DNA from: Anodontia alba
Lineage: Eukaryota > Mollusca > Bivalvia > Lucinida > Lucinidae
Assembly (NCBI GenBank): GCA_964016985.1
Contig: OZ024821.1
Location: 86,608,535-86,672,534, forward strand
DNA: 64,000 nt
Direction: 5' to 3'
Positions 54,346-64,000 of the stretch are shown here, piece by piece. The notes beneath the pieces were generated by a model. The model made no database searches and had not been told where the DNA came from. It was given only the letters and a program-made list of their open reading frames with translations. Both the position numbers and the translations under genes were made by a program. Position 1 is the stretch's first letter; every line of letters begins with the position of its first letter.

Positions 54346-55723
54346 AGTTAGACATGCTAGCTAAATATTTTTTATTCATCGAGCTGAAGTTTCTGTTCTG
54401 AGGGGTTGTGTTTTTTCTTATTTTAAAATAACTTCCCTTACAAAAAATGTAGTGTATACATACCCCATCTATAAGGAAAAAAGAAGATGGGTAGTGCACC
54501 ATTCAATGTTTTGGCAAATCATACACACTAAAGAGACAGTGCACGTGCACGCATTCAATGTTACACATCTGATGTCACAAAAGTATGCAAACAAATTGTT
54601 TGGCATGTAAGCCTCTCTCTATCTCTCTTTCTCTCTCTTTGTTGGCTCTATCTCTCTCATTGTAATTGAGCTTATCTTGCTCTGTCTTTTGTTGTCTTGT
54701 CTTGTGTGTATTGTTTGATGTTGTCTTTTATCTGTCCACGTGTTCATGTAAGGTCTTGTGTGTTATTTCCTGAATTTTGTCTTACTTCTTTGATTCTCCT
54801 TCGGTAGAGGTGGGGGGAGGGGTGGGGGCAGGGGGACATAATGACCACAAGTGTAAGGTTATGTTTATCATATAACCATTTTAGATTGGATATTATTGCC
54901 TTTAAAGTTGACAATTGTTCAACAGAAAATGCATAGTTGTCATGGACATCATCATGATGTTATTACATTATTTGTTCCCACCAGAGTTATGTAATGTGTG
55001 GTCATACCATTTTTATGACTTAACGTTATCCACTGTTGAGCCCCTTCATCATATGGTAAGATAAATTTTAGAATGTCATCTGCTACCATGGGGGTGTGGT
55101 GGGGGGTGTGGGGGAGGGGAGCTGAGTCTGCTACAAATCTGCATTCGGCGTTAAGAATTGATGTAAAAGCCTTACAATATGTACTGATACCCTCTCTTAT
55201 CTAGACCTATAGTTGATAGCTTAAATACATGAAATGTCTATACAAAACAGCACTTTCTCAAAAAGGAATGAACAATGTAAGCTAATCAAACAGTGGACTA
55301 CTCTCTGCTGAGTAAATGTTTTGAAATCTTTTTACAAGATGTATGTTCTATTATTTTTTTTTACCTTATCCTTCAATACAGTTGATACCTGTTGTATCGG
55401 AGAATACATGCTTTGACATTGCATTCAGCAATCTTTCAGTCCTGCCAATGTTCTCTTTCATGTTATGTGAGAAATGTTTGGCTTGAAGTTTGGACTATTA
55501 CTCAGTGGCTTTATCCTGACACTTGGTGACTGACCAGTATAAGCTATACTATGTTGAGTATCAAGCAAATGAATAGCTAGTAGGCCTACAATTTTTCGAT
55601 TTTAGGGTCGTTGGTATTATTCAGCAAAGAATAAAACTAACTACACACAAATATGAATCTCTACCACAATGCTGTCAAATTTAGATTGATAACAGAAAGA
55701 TACATGTAATAGAAGTAAGCATA
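54346..55723. other. No gene recognised
   Basis: Plain AT-rich sequence with a CT-rich stretch (54,608-54,660) and G-rich patches (54,808-54,836; 55,086-55,122). No frame with a motif and no match to named repeats. Confidence 0.4.
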
Positions 55724-55862
55724 CAAACCTTTATGACTCTGAGCAAATTCAACAAAAGACAAATTGACAATATATTATTTGCATTCTATTTTACAGAAAA
55801 TAAGCTTTGCGTGTTTATGTAAATTGTCTCCATAGGCATGAACTATCAAAGCTATTTTTCTG

Positions 55863-55896
<34 letters not shown>

Positions 55897-55948
55897 CTCA
55901 TTCAAAATGTCGTCTGTAGAATTTTTACCAAACATGCTAAGTGTTAAA
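55724..55948. repeat. Stem-loop MITE, family Q, with 35-A run
   Basis: ACCTTTATGACTCTGAGC at left, GTAAATTGTCTCCATAGGC core, poly-A (55,862-55,894), AAAATGTCGTCTGTAGAATT and AACATGCTAAGTGTTAAAG at right. Confidence 0.75.
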
Positions 55949-56289
55949 GCATATACAAAAGGTTTACATATGTTTTCAGAGGCATAAGTGACTGAAAATA
56001 CATGTTGCGTCCGTATTTAAAGCAGATATTTATATTGTGCATTTTTTTCTTCCTTGATATCAATATGTAGTATTAGTATGCTAAATTTCCGGGATGTATG
56101 AAATGAAGATACCCTCAAAATATTTGTTTTTTTTTTTCTGTTCATGCAAACAGAATTCATTCGGAACTATTTTTTCTGGAATTTAAAATTTGTATCTAAT
56201 AAAAGACGGTCACACGAATCACCGAAATACCGGAATACTACCGAAATACCGGAATACCCTTGAAAAATATAGGTATTCCTGTGAAAGAC

Positions 56290-56520
56290 ACCTATTAAAG
56301 ACACCAATATTGGCTTTAATTAATTAATTAAGTAATATTATGTCAACCTAATGGAAAAGGGATAATATTTTAACCTCAAATAATTTGCAAATTGTCTTTG
56401 AGGTGTTTTTTTTTGTTTTTGTTTTTTTTTTATTTGAAAACATTGATAGAGCCGGAATACGACCGGAATACCCGTGAAAAACGTGAATTACCTACACTTC
56501 AAACGATAAGTACATACGAC
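56290..56520. repeat. Second segment of inverted duplication, copy 1
   Basis: Matches 60,545-60,785 in reverse complement: ACCAATATTGGCTTTAATTA, GTCAACCTAATGGAAAAGGG, AATAATTTGCAAATTGTCTT, GACCGGAATACCCGTGAAAA. Between the two segments copy 1 has ~2.7 kb that copy 2 lacks. Just upstream CCGGAATAC/CCGAAATAC repeats occur (56,221-56,265). Confidence 0.88.
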
Positions 56521-56869
56521 TTTTTGTATAAAATATTTATCAACTGAGTGAATAATTTGTTCCGATTGATTAAGTAATGTATGATGTATATAAAAAATAT
56601 ATGGCCAGTAGTAAGTCTCAAACACACACACCGAAAGTTAATCATTTACGCATGTTGGAAACTTACGCAGATTAAACAACCAATGCAATCATAATGAGTA
56701 ACGTCATCCTTACATCCATGGAGCTTGAATGAATATTATTTTAAATATAATATATTAATATAAATAATGTGTCCCAGCAGCACGCCTTTATAAATATGAG
56801 AATCGTTGCATCAATCTGTGTAAATATTACCCCGAATACATCGCGGAATTTTATATATAGCGCTCTCCC

Positions 56870-57216
56870 CGCAAAAAAAACAAAACAAAAAAAAAACAAA
56901 AAAAAAAAACCAAAACAAAAACAAAAAAAAAAAAAAACAAAAAAAAAAAAAAAAAAAAACAAAAAAAAAAACAACAACACAACTTTGCACGTGCTGCTGC
57001 TGCCAAGAAAATAGTTTGAACCCCCGAAGCACTGCTGAAAATTCTAGAGGAGATGCCGATATTTTACGATAAAATTAGGATGAACATTTCTTTTGGATCG
57101 TCTGCCCCAGCAGACGATTCACATGAATGTCACGCTTAATTTACACAGGAAAATAAGAAAAAGAAAAATGTAAATGCCATCTGCTGCAAGAATATGCTAA
57201 GCGCTCCAAGGGTTAA
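56870..57216. repeat. A-rich low complexity and family-Q stem-loop remnant
   Basis: AAAC-type low complexity at 56,873-56,983, then a degraded family-Q copy (AAATGCCATCTGCTGCAAG, AATATGCTAAGCGCTCCAAG) with a small palindrome TCGTCTGCCCCAGCAGACGA at 57,098-57,117. Confidence 0.7.
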
Positions 57217-57548
57217 AGTATGGATACATTTCATTTGACAAGGGAGACACAAACGGATACGCTGGAATGTATCTACACTGCTCGGATCGAGGCCTGGACG
57301 GTTGATGATTGGACCAGGGATTCGACTGTCCATTTAAATCACCGTGACTTGGTGTCTTACGCCTCTTTCAACAACAACAACAGCAAAACAAAAAAAAAAA
57401 AAAAAAAAAAAATAAGTCATAGAGATGATAGAATGCGGCGTCTGGTCAGGTTTCGCTGTTTGCAAAAACAGTTTAGCCATTTTTCTAGGAATAACCAAAT
57501 CTCAGCCGAATGTATCTGAAATGGACCAGCCAGAATCTTACAAGTTTT

Positions 57549-57579
<31 letters not shown>

Positions 57580-58249
57580 GGAAAGCTCTTTCATTTTACT
57601 CTCATATAAATATGACACTTCTCCTTTCGAGCTGTAAGTTGTTTGCACTGACTTTATTGGAAAAATGATATCGCACCGGCGGGAATCGAACGCGATTCGA
57701 TCCCCACTTAACATGAAACATGTATTTGCTACGGTCATTCGCTCAGATTGGCAGTTACAAGTTTCTGGAGGAAGAGGGTTCAGTGTACTGGTTAAACGTT
57801 TATTTTATAAGCATGACCCCGCTTTATTGGCGCGATTCATAAAAAATGCTGTTCCCCAGCCCGTTTCACATGGACCAGACTCGTAAAGCAATTGCATTTA
57901 ACTCCCTTTTAATAGTCAGTTGCAGTTAGCTCCCTTAAAAGAGCAAAACCCTGCCGTGTGAGGACGTTACCCCGCATTTACCAGGGTACAAATGAATATT
58001 ACGTTATGTTATTCTCTTACAGTATATACATTAATAACATTATGTTTATTGGCTTATAGAGCAATCTTCAAAACTTTCGTTTCCATGTTTAGTATTCTGT
58101 TTTTGTATCTTCAACATGCGATCGGCAAAACCAAGACCGTACTTTATTTAACAGTAAAGAGACGCATGTATAAACTTAGCATCGGCTGGAAAGCATCTTC
58201 ACATAATATTGTCATATGCCTTCGCAGACATTCTAGGCAGCGTCTTCCT
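57217..58249. other. No gene recognised; A run, CT run and opposed B boxes
   Basis: A run at 57,385-57,411 and (CT)n at 57,556-57,579. At 57,680-57,707 GCGGGAATCGAAC (B box on the minus strand) abuts GATTCGATCCCCAC (B box on the plus strand). The 87-aa hydrophobic frame at 57,992 has no family signal and overlaps a SINE end. Confidence 0.5.
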
Positions 58250-58327
58250 GGGTAGAAACCAATACTAAGATACGAGGATAAAGTGTCTTGCTCAAAGACA
58301 CAACACTTGGTGCTCGCGGGTATCGAA
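58250..58327 (-). mobile_element. SINE S2 fragment (body only)
   Basis: Minus strand: TTCGATACCCGCGAGCACC (B-box end of the head), TGTCTTTGAGCAAGACACTT and GTATTGGTTTCTACCCAGG, the same body as at 53,160-53,220. The A-box half is replaced by a family-Q element. Confidence 0.85.
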
Positions 58328-58358
58328 TTACCACTATCTGGGCTAATTCAGCAGACGA

Positions 58359-58392
<34 letters not shown>

Positions 58393-58548
58393 ATCGTTAT
58401 TTGTTTTATTACCAAGAAAACAGGATTTGACATTTCATGCAATGGAGACAATTTGCCTGAAATGTAAATCCTGTTTTCTTGCAAGAATGAGAAAAATATT
58501 CCAAAATGTCGCCTGTTGAAAACTTTACCCAGAATGTTAAGCGTTAGG
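58328..58548. repeat. Stem-loop MITE, family Q, with 32-A run
   Basis: TTACCACTATCTGGGCTAATT, CAGCAGACGAC, poly-A (58,361-58,391), GAAAACAGGATTTGACATTT / AAATGTAAATCCTGTTTTC arms, AATGTCGCCTGTTGAAAAC and AGAATGTTAAGCGTTAGG. Confidence 0.85.
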
Positions 58549-58589
58549 CCTATGGTTTGCACAAACAAATCGCGAATGGGTCTGTTCAC

Positions 58590-58985
58590 GGCAAAACCTA
58601 TAATAACTTGTACGAAGAGACGAATCAGCCTGCACACTCTGAGCCTGCACATCAGTAGTCTGATCAGCGCCTTCGCTAATCGTATGTACCGCCTATAATC
58701 TATGGGTTTAACAAAACGTCTTGTGCGACGAGCGAAGATTCTGGTCAAAACTGCGCAACTGCACATTCTGATCAGAGCATACGCTGATCATATTTACCTT
58801 CGATAGCCGGGCTGTCCAAAGGGGGATAAACAGTGTGACTGTAATGTCACATTCTGATCAGATCCTTCGCTGATCGTACAGTATGCACCTTCTTCGGACT
58901 CCGGGCTATCCAAGAAGCTTGCTTTATATAGTGGGTCGATGCATAGACTGACCTGAGTCTTTGCTGGTCGCACGTACATTGTACT
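58590..58985. repeat. Degenerate ~120-bp repeats (CTGATCAG...TCGCTGATCGTA)
   Basis: ACATTCTGATCAGAGCATACG / CTGATCATA, ACATTCTGATCAGATCCTTC / GCTGATCGTA and an earlier GTCTGATCAGCGCCTTCGC / TAATCGTA. Related to the units at 33.6-34.7 kb. Confidence 0.65.
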
Positions 58986-59039
58986 ATAGTACGTTTTGTT
59001 GTCCGGATCATTGTAAGAACATTGTAAATCATACTAGCA

Positions 59040-59130
59040 CCGACGTAATTTTGGTTTAAACTGGAGTTTAAAACGGCCCAGTCAACACTATGTAGGTCTT
59101 GTCGAGCCCACACACTTTTCCGGGGTGGGC
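59040..59130. repeat. Fragment resembling the S1/L-c shared 3' tail
   Basis: TTTAAAACGGCCCAGTCAAC, then ACTATGTAGGTCTTGTCGAG, comparable with the reverse-strand tail at 7,402-7,440. Confidence 0.6.
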
Positions 59131-59309
59131 TTATTTAGAAGCTATTAATCATTTCAACAATTCATATACTTTGACGATAGAGCCGAGCCTATTTTTGGAG
59201 TTATGGCCCTTTGAATACCGAAAATATTTTTGTGATTTCTGTAATATATTTTTGTCCACTCTGTAACTTGAAAACTATTTGAGATAGTTTCTTGAAACAG
59301 TATGAAATA

Positions 59310-59500
59310 TTGGGGAATGGTGCCTCGATGGTGTGTTACAGTGGTAAAGCTGCTCGCCTTGTCACCCAGGATCATGGGTTCGATCCCAGGCTTCTCAAGC
59401 CTTTAATATGGGACTTTAAACCATGGTCCACATTTACCTATGACCTAGCTATTACTGGGACGTAAAAAACTCACTCACTCATTTGAATTGTCATTAGCCT
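59310..59500 (+). mobile_element. tRNA-derived SINE, family S3
   Basis: GTTACAGTGGTAAAGCTGC (A-box region), CATGGGTTCGATCCCAGGC (B box), then GGGACTTTAAACCATGG and TACTGGGACGTAAAAAACTC, ending ACTCACTCACTC. Head and tail differ from S1 and S2. Confidence 0.75.
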
Positions 59501-60544
59501 CTCTTGCCCCTTGTGTACGTAAAGTATGTTTTTGTGTGACAGTCACCCTTTTCACATGGGCTGTCTTATTGATTCAATGCCTCTTTGATAGCAGAAGCGC
59601 CCCTTTAAGTAAATTTATATTGACACGTGCGGTTGCTGCACGCGAGTGAGAATTTCCCGGTCTTTTACCATAGTACGTCAATTATATTGAGCGCGTGCGG
59701 TTGTTGCATGGGAAAAGGCAGTTAAAGGAATACCAAATATAAATATGTAATTCGTCGACTGGGGGCAGATGTTTGATTCTCTTTGTGATTTTTGCGATTT
59801 TCATGTGTTTGTTTTGTTTTCTACAGCATATTAAGTAAAAATGACCATGCCGGACCCACTAATGTGGCCGGAGTAGACTAAGCCGAAGAATCCGGTACTT
59901 TATCATATGGAGCGTTGTTGAGGCCTATGTTACGTGCTCGAACAGTGAATGGGGCTACCGGGGTTTTCTTTGGACCTAGGGAGCACCCAAATATATTCAG
60001 GGAACAAGGCAGCATTGGTTAATATTTTAAGAAAACAAGGGAATTGACCTAGTTTTGGTGGATCGGAATGCGGAAATTTGGAAAACACTTTTGGGATAAT
60101 AAGACCTTTGCGACCAGCGCAGACTCAGATCAACCTGCGCATCCGCATGAGCGTGGACGATATAACCTTCACGCACTGTTCTATATGGTGGAAAAATAAA
60201 TATATAAATTAATAAATATATTTATTAAAGATAAATCTAAATAAATTTATTTATTAAATAAAAAAAGGAACGGTATTTAGTCAAATTACTCCGAGGAATT
60301 TCGCATAACTTCGCGAGAAATATTGTCTCCGGGTACAACATTACGATTCCGAGTTACTTCGCACAACTTTGCATAACACATACTTTACGCGGACTTGCGA
60401 GTGTTGTCCGCCGAATATTACGTTTACTCGGTTTGATTCCGGTTTGATTCCGAGTGATTTTGGAAAGTCCGCAAAACGCCGATATTCGGGGTAAAGAGTT
60501 TTTTTTGTTTTTTTTTTTGTTCTTTTACCTGAGCTGTACTGTAT
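59501..60544. other. No gene recognised
   Basis: Mixed sequence with AAAT low complexity (60,190-60,262) and CG-containing repeats such as TTCGCATAACTTCGCGAG and CTTCGCACAACTTTGCATAAC. Frames lack motifs. Confidence 0.4.
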
Positions 60545-61345
60545 GTACCCTTTCGTTTGAGGTGTTGGAAATTCACGTTTTTCACGGGTATTCCGGTCGT
60601 ATTCAGGCTCTGATTTAGCGGACTATCAGCAATGTTTTCAAATAAAAAAAAAAAAAAAAAAAAAAAAAACACTTCAAAGACAATTTGCAAATTATTTGAG
60701 GTTAAAGTATTATCCCTTTTCCATTAGGTTGACATTACTTAATTGATTAATTAAAGCCAATATTGGTACTTTATAAATATTTCCAACAAGCACTAACTCG
60801 GAATCCTAAATTTTTTTTTTCATTCTGTCAACTCTCATCACTCATATCCTAGTCTTGTCACTCATATCCGCATGCGCTGCTCATTCTGCCTATAATTTTA
60901 GCATTTTTTTTTCCATTTTTGTTGGTTGCATTGATGGTTTGCATTGTTATGATTGTAATACGTATGCCAAATGACTGCATCTGTCCAATTCAAGTCGTTA
61001 CACAAGATGCAGATATGGCTGAAAACATAAATTTTTATGGGCAAATCGTCCAAAATGGCACCAAATTCCTAGAGATTGTCGCCAGAATGAAACAAATTCC
61101 AGGAACTGAAGCTATATTTTGACGTAAATTTTGGTGCTGGGTTGTATGGAATTTAATTCTGTGCGGTATAGCATTCTCTGATTTTTAAAATAATGCCCTC
61201 CAAGACGACAAAAGCCCCAGACTGTCGACAACCCACTTGAAATAGCCACCTATTTAGCTTGTGCTACTCATGTCCGGATATTCGCGTCACTTATTTCTTT
61301 GCATAAAAATTGGCCATGAGTAACGAGTTTACTACCCGTGTAGAG
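60545..61345. repeat. Inverted duplication, copy 2 (compact, no SINE)
   Basis: Contains the reverse complements of 56,290-56,520 (at 60,545-60,785) and 52,882-53,625 (at 60,833-61,345), next to each other. An A run at 60,641-60,669 and an ATGAGTGACAAGA/ATGAGTGATGAGA doublet near 60,835-60,870 (minus strand). Confidence 0.9.
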
Positions 61346-61558
61346 GGGAGCTTTGATTGAGATCGCTCACCATCTATCATTGTCATCATTGTCCATTTGT
61401 CCATCCAATCACAATTTCTTTAAATGATTTCACTGAGCAAACTTTAACCAAATTTCACAGAAATGATCCTAAGTTGATACTAACTGAATATTGTTCAAAG
61501 GTTTAGATTCCATGCAGGATTCTGGTTGCCAAATTCTGGGTGCCATGGCAACGAAATG

Positions 61559-61604
<46 letters not shown>

Positions 61605-62200
61605 AAAAAAAAAAAAAAAAAGTCTTCTGGTCAGAAACCACTGAACCTATTTCAATATAATTTTGCAGAAATGTGAACTTCTTTGGTAACTTTACCAAGA
61701 TTGTTGAAGCCATCATGATTTGTCAAAAAACATGGCTGCCATGGGGGTGGGATGTTGTGGTGTGTGTGTGTGTGTGTGTTTGGGGGGGGGGGGGTGCTTA
61801 TTTTCCCTATATATCTATATAGAAAACTTTAAAAATCTTCTTGTCAGAAACCACTTGACCAATTTCAATATAATGTGTCAGAAGCCATCATGATTTGTCA
61901 AAAAAACATGGCTGCCATGGGGGTGGGATGTGGTGGGCGGGGGGGGGGGGGGGGGGTATGTGTGTGTGGGGGGACTTATTTTCCCTATATACATGTATCT
62001 ATTACAGAAAACTTTAAAAATTTTCTTGTCAGAAACCACTTGACCAATTTCAATATAATGTGTCAGAAATGTTCCTTTGGTGACCACCAAGATTGTTCAA
62101 GCCATGATGATTCGTAAAAATGGCCACCAGGGAGGGTGGGGGGCTTCTTTTCCCTATGTATTTATACAGAAGACTTTAAAAATCAGAGTAGCTCTTGATG
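61346..62200 (-). mobile_element. Pearl/HINE-like element, A-type core, short and degraded
   Basis: Reverse orientation: GATCGCTCACC, CATTGTCCATTTGTCCATCC, then TTCTTGTCAGAAACCACTTG, TTTCAATATAATGTGTCAGA, TATATCTATATAGAAAAC. Long A run (61,558-61,620) and G runs (61,782-61,794; 61,938-61,957). The short-frame translation of these units matches the A-type arrays. Confidence 0.75.
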
Positions 62201-62837
62201 AAATGGTCTCATCAGGATCTACACTGTTTGCAAAACTTTTTTTCTAGTCTGTTGAGTTGAAAGGGTGGAGAGATGGTTAACTTTGGGGGACTTGGTATTG
62301 TTAAATGTCAAGCATAACTTGTTAAACTTTATGGCTGATTTCAGCTAGATACAGCTTATGGGAACTAGAAGGTTGATTTCATGAAACTTGAGGAGATATA
62401 TCATTAGGTTGGAACTGGATAAAGAGGTGATGAGGGTTTTGGTGACTTGACATTTTTAAAGAGCCTTTAAAGTGACAACTGTCAACCAGAATATCGCTTG
62501 AATAAGTGGACGGGGTTGAACAAAGCAGAGGTCAACTTGTGCATCTGTAAACTCTCTCACAGGGGTCTTTGCTGTTCATATAATGTATTTACATGAAATT
62601 TTTCTTATTTTTCTAAGCACTTCTAATGAGTACCCACAACATGTTTTTGCGGACAAATAAGAAAAAAATATATATACTTTATGGCTGAAAAAAGCACCTT
62701 TTCTGGAGCTATAAGAGAAAATACCATATTTATTCTAATATATGTCCCTATCTAATAAATGTCCCTTCCCATCTTTATGTGGGAAAAATGGTCAAAATAC
62801 TTAAAAAATGGGCATCAGTCCTCTCAATTACAATATT
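62201..62837. other. No gene recognised
   Basis: Includes a half-copy of the family-P centre near 62,598-62,672 (TTTCTTATTTTTCTAAGCAC, CTAATGAGTACCCACAACAT, GGACAAATAAGAAAAAAATA). The rest is unassigned. Confidence 0.45.
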
Positions 62838-64000
62838 TTTATACCCCCGACATACGAAGTATGTGGGGGTATATAGTTTTCGCTTTTCCGTTCATCCGTT
62901 CGTCCGTTCGTTCGTTCGTACGTTCGTTCGTTCGTTCGTTCGTTCGTTCGTTCGTCTTTCCGTCACAGGGTCAAAGTTTTTGCGTTAAAGTTTATAAGAC
63001 CTCATATTTTGAAGACCCTTTGATGGATTTTGTTCATATATGGCATGATGGTAGATATAGGTCTAAAGTTTTTATCAGCACCATCCCCACCCCGGGGTGA
63101 CCTTGGGAACAAGGTCACGGACTTTGAATTTTCGTAAAAAAGTCACAGGGTCAAAGTTTTTGTGTTAAAGTTTATAAGACCTCATATTTTGAAGACCCTT
63201 TGATGGATTTCGTTCATATATGGCATGATGGTAGATATAGGTCTAAAGTTTTTATCAGCACCATCCCCATCCCGGGCGTGACCTTGGGTCAAGGTCACGG
63301 ACTTAGAATTTTCATTAAAAAAGTTAAAGTTTTTTGTGTAAGTTTAAATAGCTATATCATCAAGACCCTTGAGGAATTTCATTTATATTTGACATGTTGG
63401 TAGATATCGGCCTAGCATCTTACTCCGCATGATCCCCACCCTGGATGTGACCGAGGTCAAGGTCACGAACTTAGAATTTTCATATAAAAGTAAAAATTTT
63501 TGTGTTTAAGTTTATATTGCCATATCATCAAGACCTTTTATTAAATTTCATTATCCCCTAACTGAAAGGTTGAGCTGATATAGCTATCAGCAAGGAATCT
63601 GTTCGTCTGTCCGTCAGTCCGTTGAAGTATTATTCGTTCATACTTTATTTTTGTCTTAGGGTCAAAGTTTTTGCGTTAAATGTTATTAGAACTCATATTT
63701 TGAAGACCCTTTGATGGTTTTCATTCATATTTGGCATGATGGTATATATAGGTCTTAGGTTTTTATCAGCACCATCCCCTCCCTGGGGGTGACCTTGGGG
63801 TCAAGGTCACAGACTTAGAATTTTCATAAAAAAGTCAAAGTTTTTTGTGTTTAAGTTTATATAGCTGTACCATCAAGACCTTGAGGAATTTCATTTATAT
63901 TTTACATGTTGGTAGATATCGGCCTAGCGTCTTACTCCGCATGATCCCCACCCCGGGTGTGACCGAGGTCAAGGTCACGAACTTAGAATTTTCATATAAA
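62838..64000. repeat. Composite repeat with CGTT microsatellite and ~180-bp units, runs off the window
   Basis: Opens with the hairpin ACCCCCGACATACGAAGTATGTGGGGGT, then (CGTT)n at 62,888-62,957. Units follow: AGGGTCAAAGTTTTTGCGTT, CATATTTTGAAGACCCTTTG, GGCATGATGGTAGATATAGG, CCCCGGGGTGACCTTGG, AAGGTCACGGACTT. A second, shorter unit type alternates, and a TGAGCTGATATAGCTATCAG hairpin with CGTCTGTCCGTCAGTCCG restarts the pattern at about 63,570. Each unit has TGACCTTG / CAAGGTCA half-sites. Confidence 0.85.

Noticed and set aside
56741..56980. Phe-rich 79-aa frame
   Set aside because: Translation of an A/T low-complexity stretch.
57992..58255. Small hydrophobic membrane protein
   Set aside because: AT-rich DNA readily gives hydrophobic frames; no start context, no homology cue, and its end overlaps a SINE fragment.
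58233..58766. 177-aa minus-strand frame
   Set aside because: It crosses a family-Q stem-loop, a poly-A/T run and a SINE fragment; no motif.

Overview
This is eukaryotic, AT-rich intergenic DNA built almost wholly from transposable elements and tandem repeats. The likely source is a mollusc, probably a bivalve (inference). The clue is the many composite repeats with hairpin ends carrying GCTCACC/GGTGAGC, ~140-170 bp internal tandem units and CGTCCGTC-type microsatellites, an architecture like oyster pearl / Helentron-associated (HINE) elements. No complete host gene is visible. One possible first exon with a signal-peptide-like start (40,297 to ~40,053, minus strand) is the only non-transposon coding candidate.

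Layout. 1-1,868: 3' part of a non-LTR retrotransposon reverse transcriptase with a PHD-like finger and a damaged catalytic box. 1,869-7,700: a tandemly duplicated block of AT-rich repeats, mariner remnants and 166-bp repeats; its second copy holds a mariner (4,485-5,827) with an open 359-aa transposase. 7,700-19,030: tandem arrays and pearl-like elements; two array types repeat sequences resembling CTCF and YY1 binding sites. 19,575-28,388: broken LINE copies on both strands, one with a 2A-like motif, plus SINEs and MITEs.

28,389-39,961: an 11.6-kb element with long inverted arms and a perfect 9-bp target duplication, inserted into a LINE that continues on its far side. 40,333-42,667: a second inverted-repeat element with ~410-bp arms and another perfect 9-bp duplication. 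Both look Mutator-like by structure. 44,130-47,000: tandem repeats split by a Tigger-like MITE and a dead mariner whose first catalytic Asp is deleted. 48,017-52,881: minus-strand pearl-like elements nested in one another and cut by a SINE-head/LINE-tail chimera inside one 18-bp duplication. 52,882-61,345: SINEs, stem-loop elements and two copies of an older sequence in opposite orientation. 61,346-64,000: further pearl-like and ~180-bp arrays.

The parts do not form a pathway. They form layered insertions whose order can be read from paralogous empty sites, duplications and interrupted frames. The only protein that looks possibly functional is the mariner transposase at 4,678-5,757. Coordinates of repeat edges are approximate unless a target duplication fixes them.
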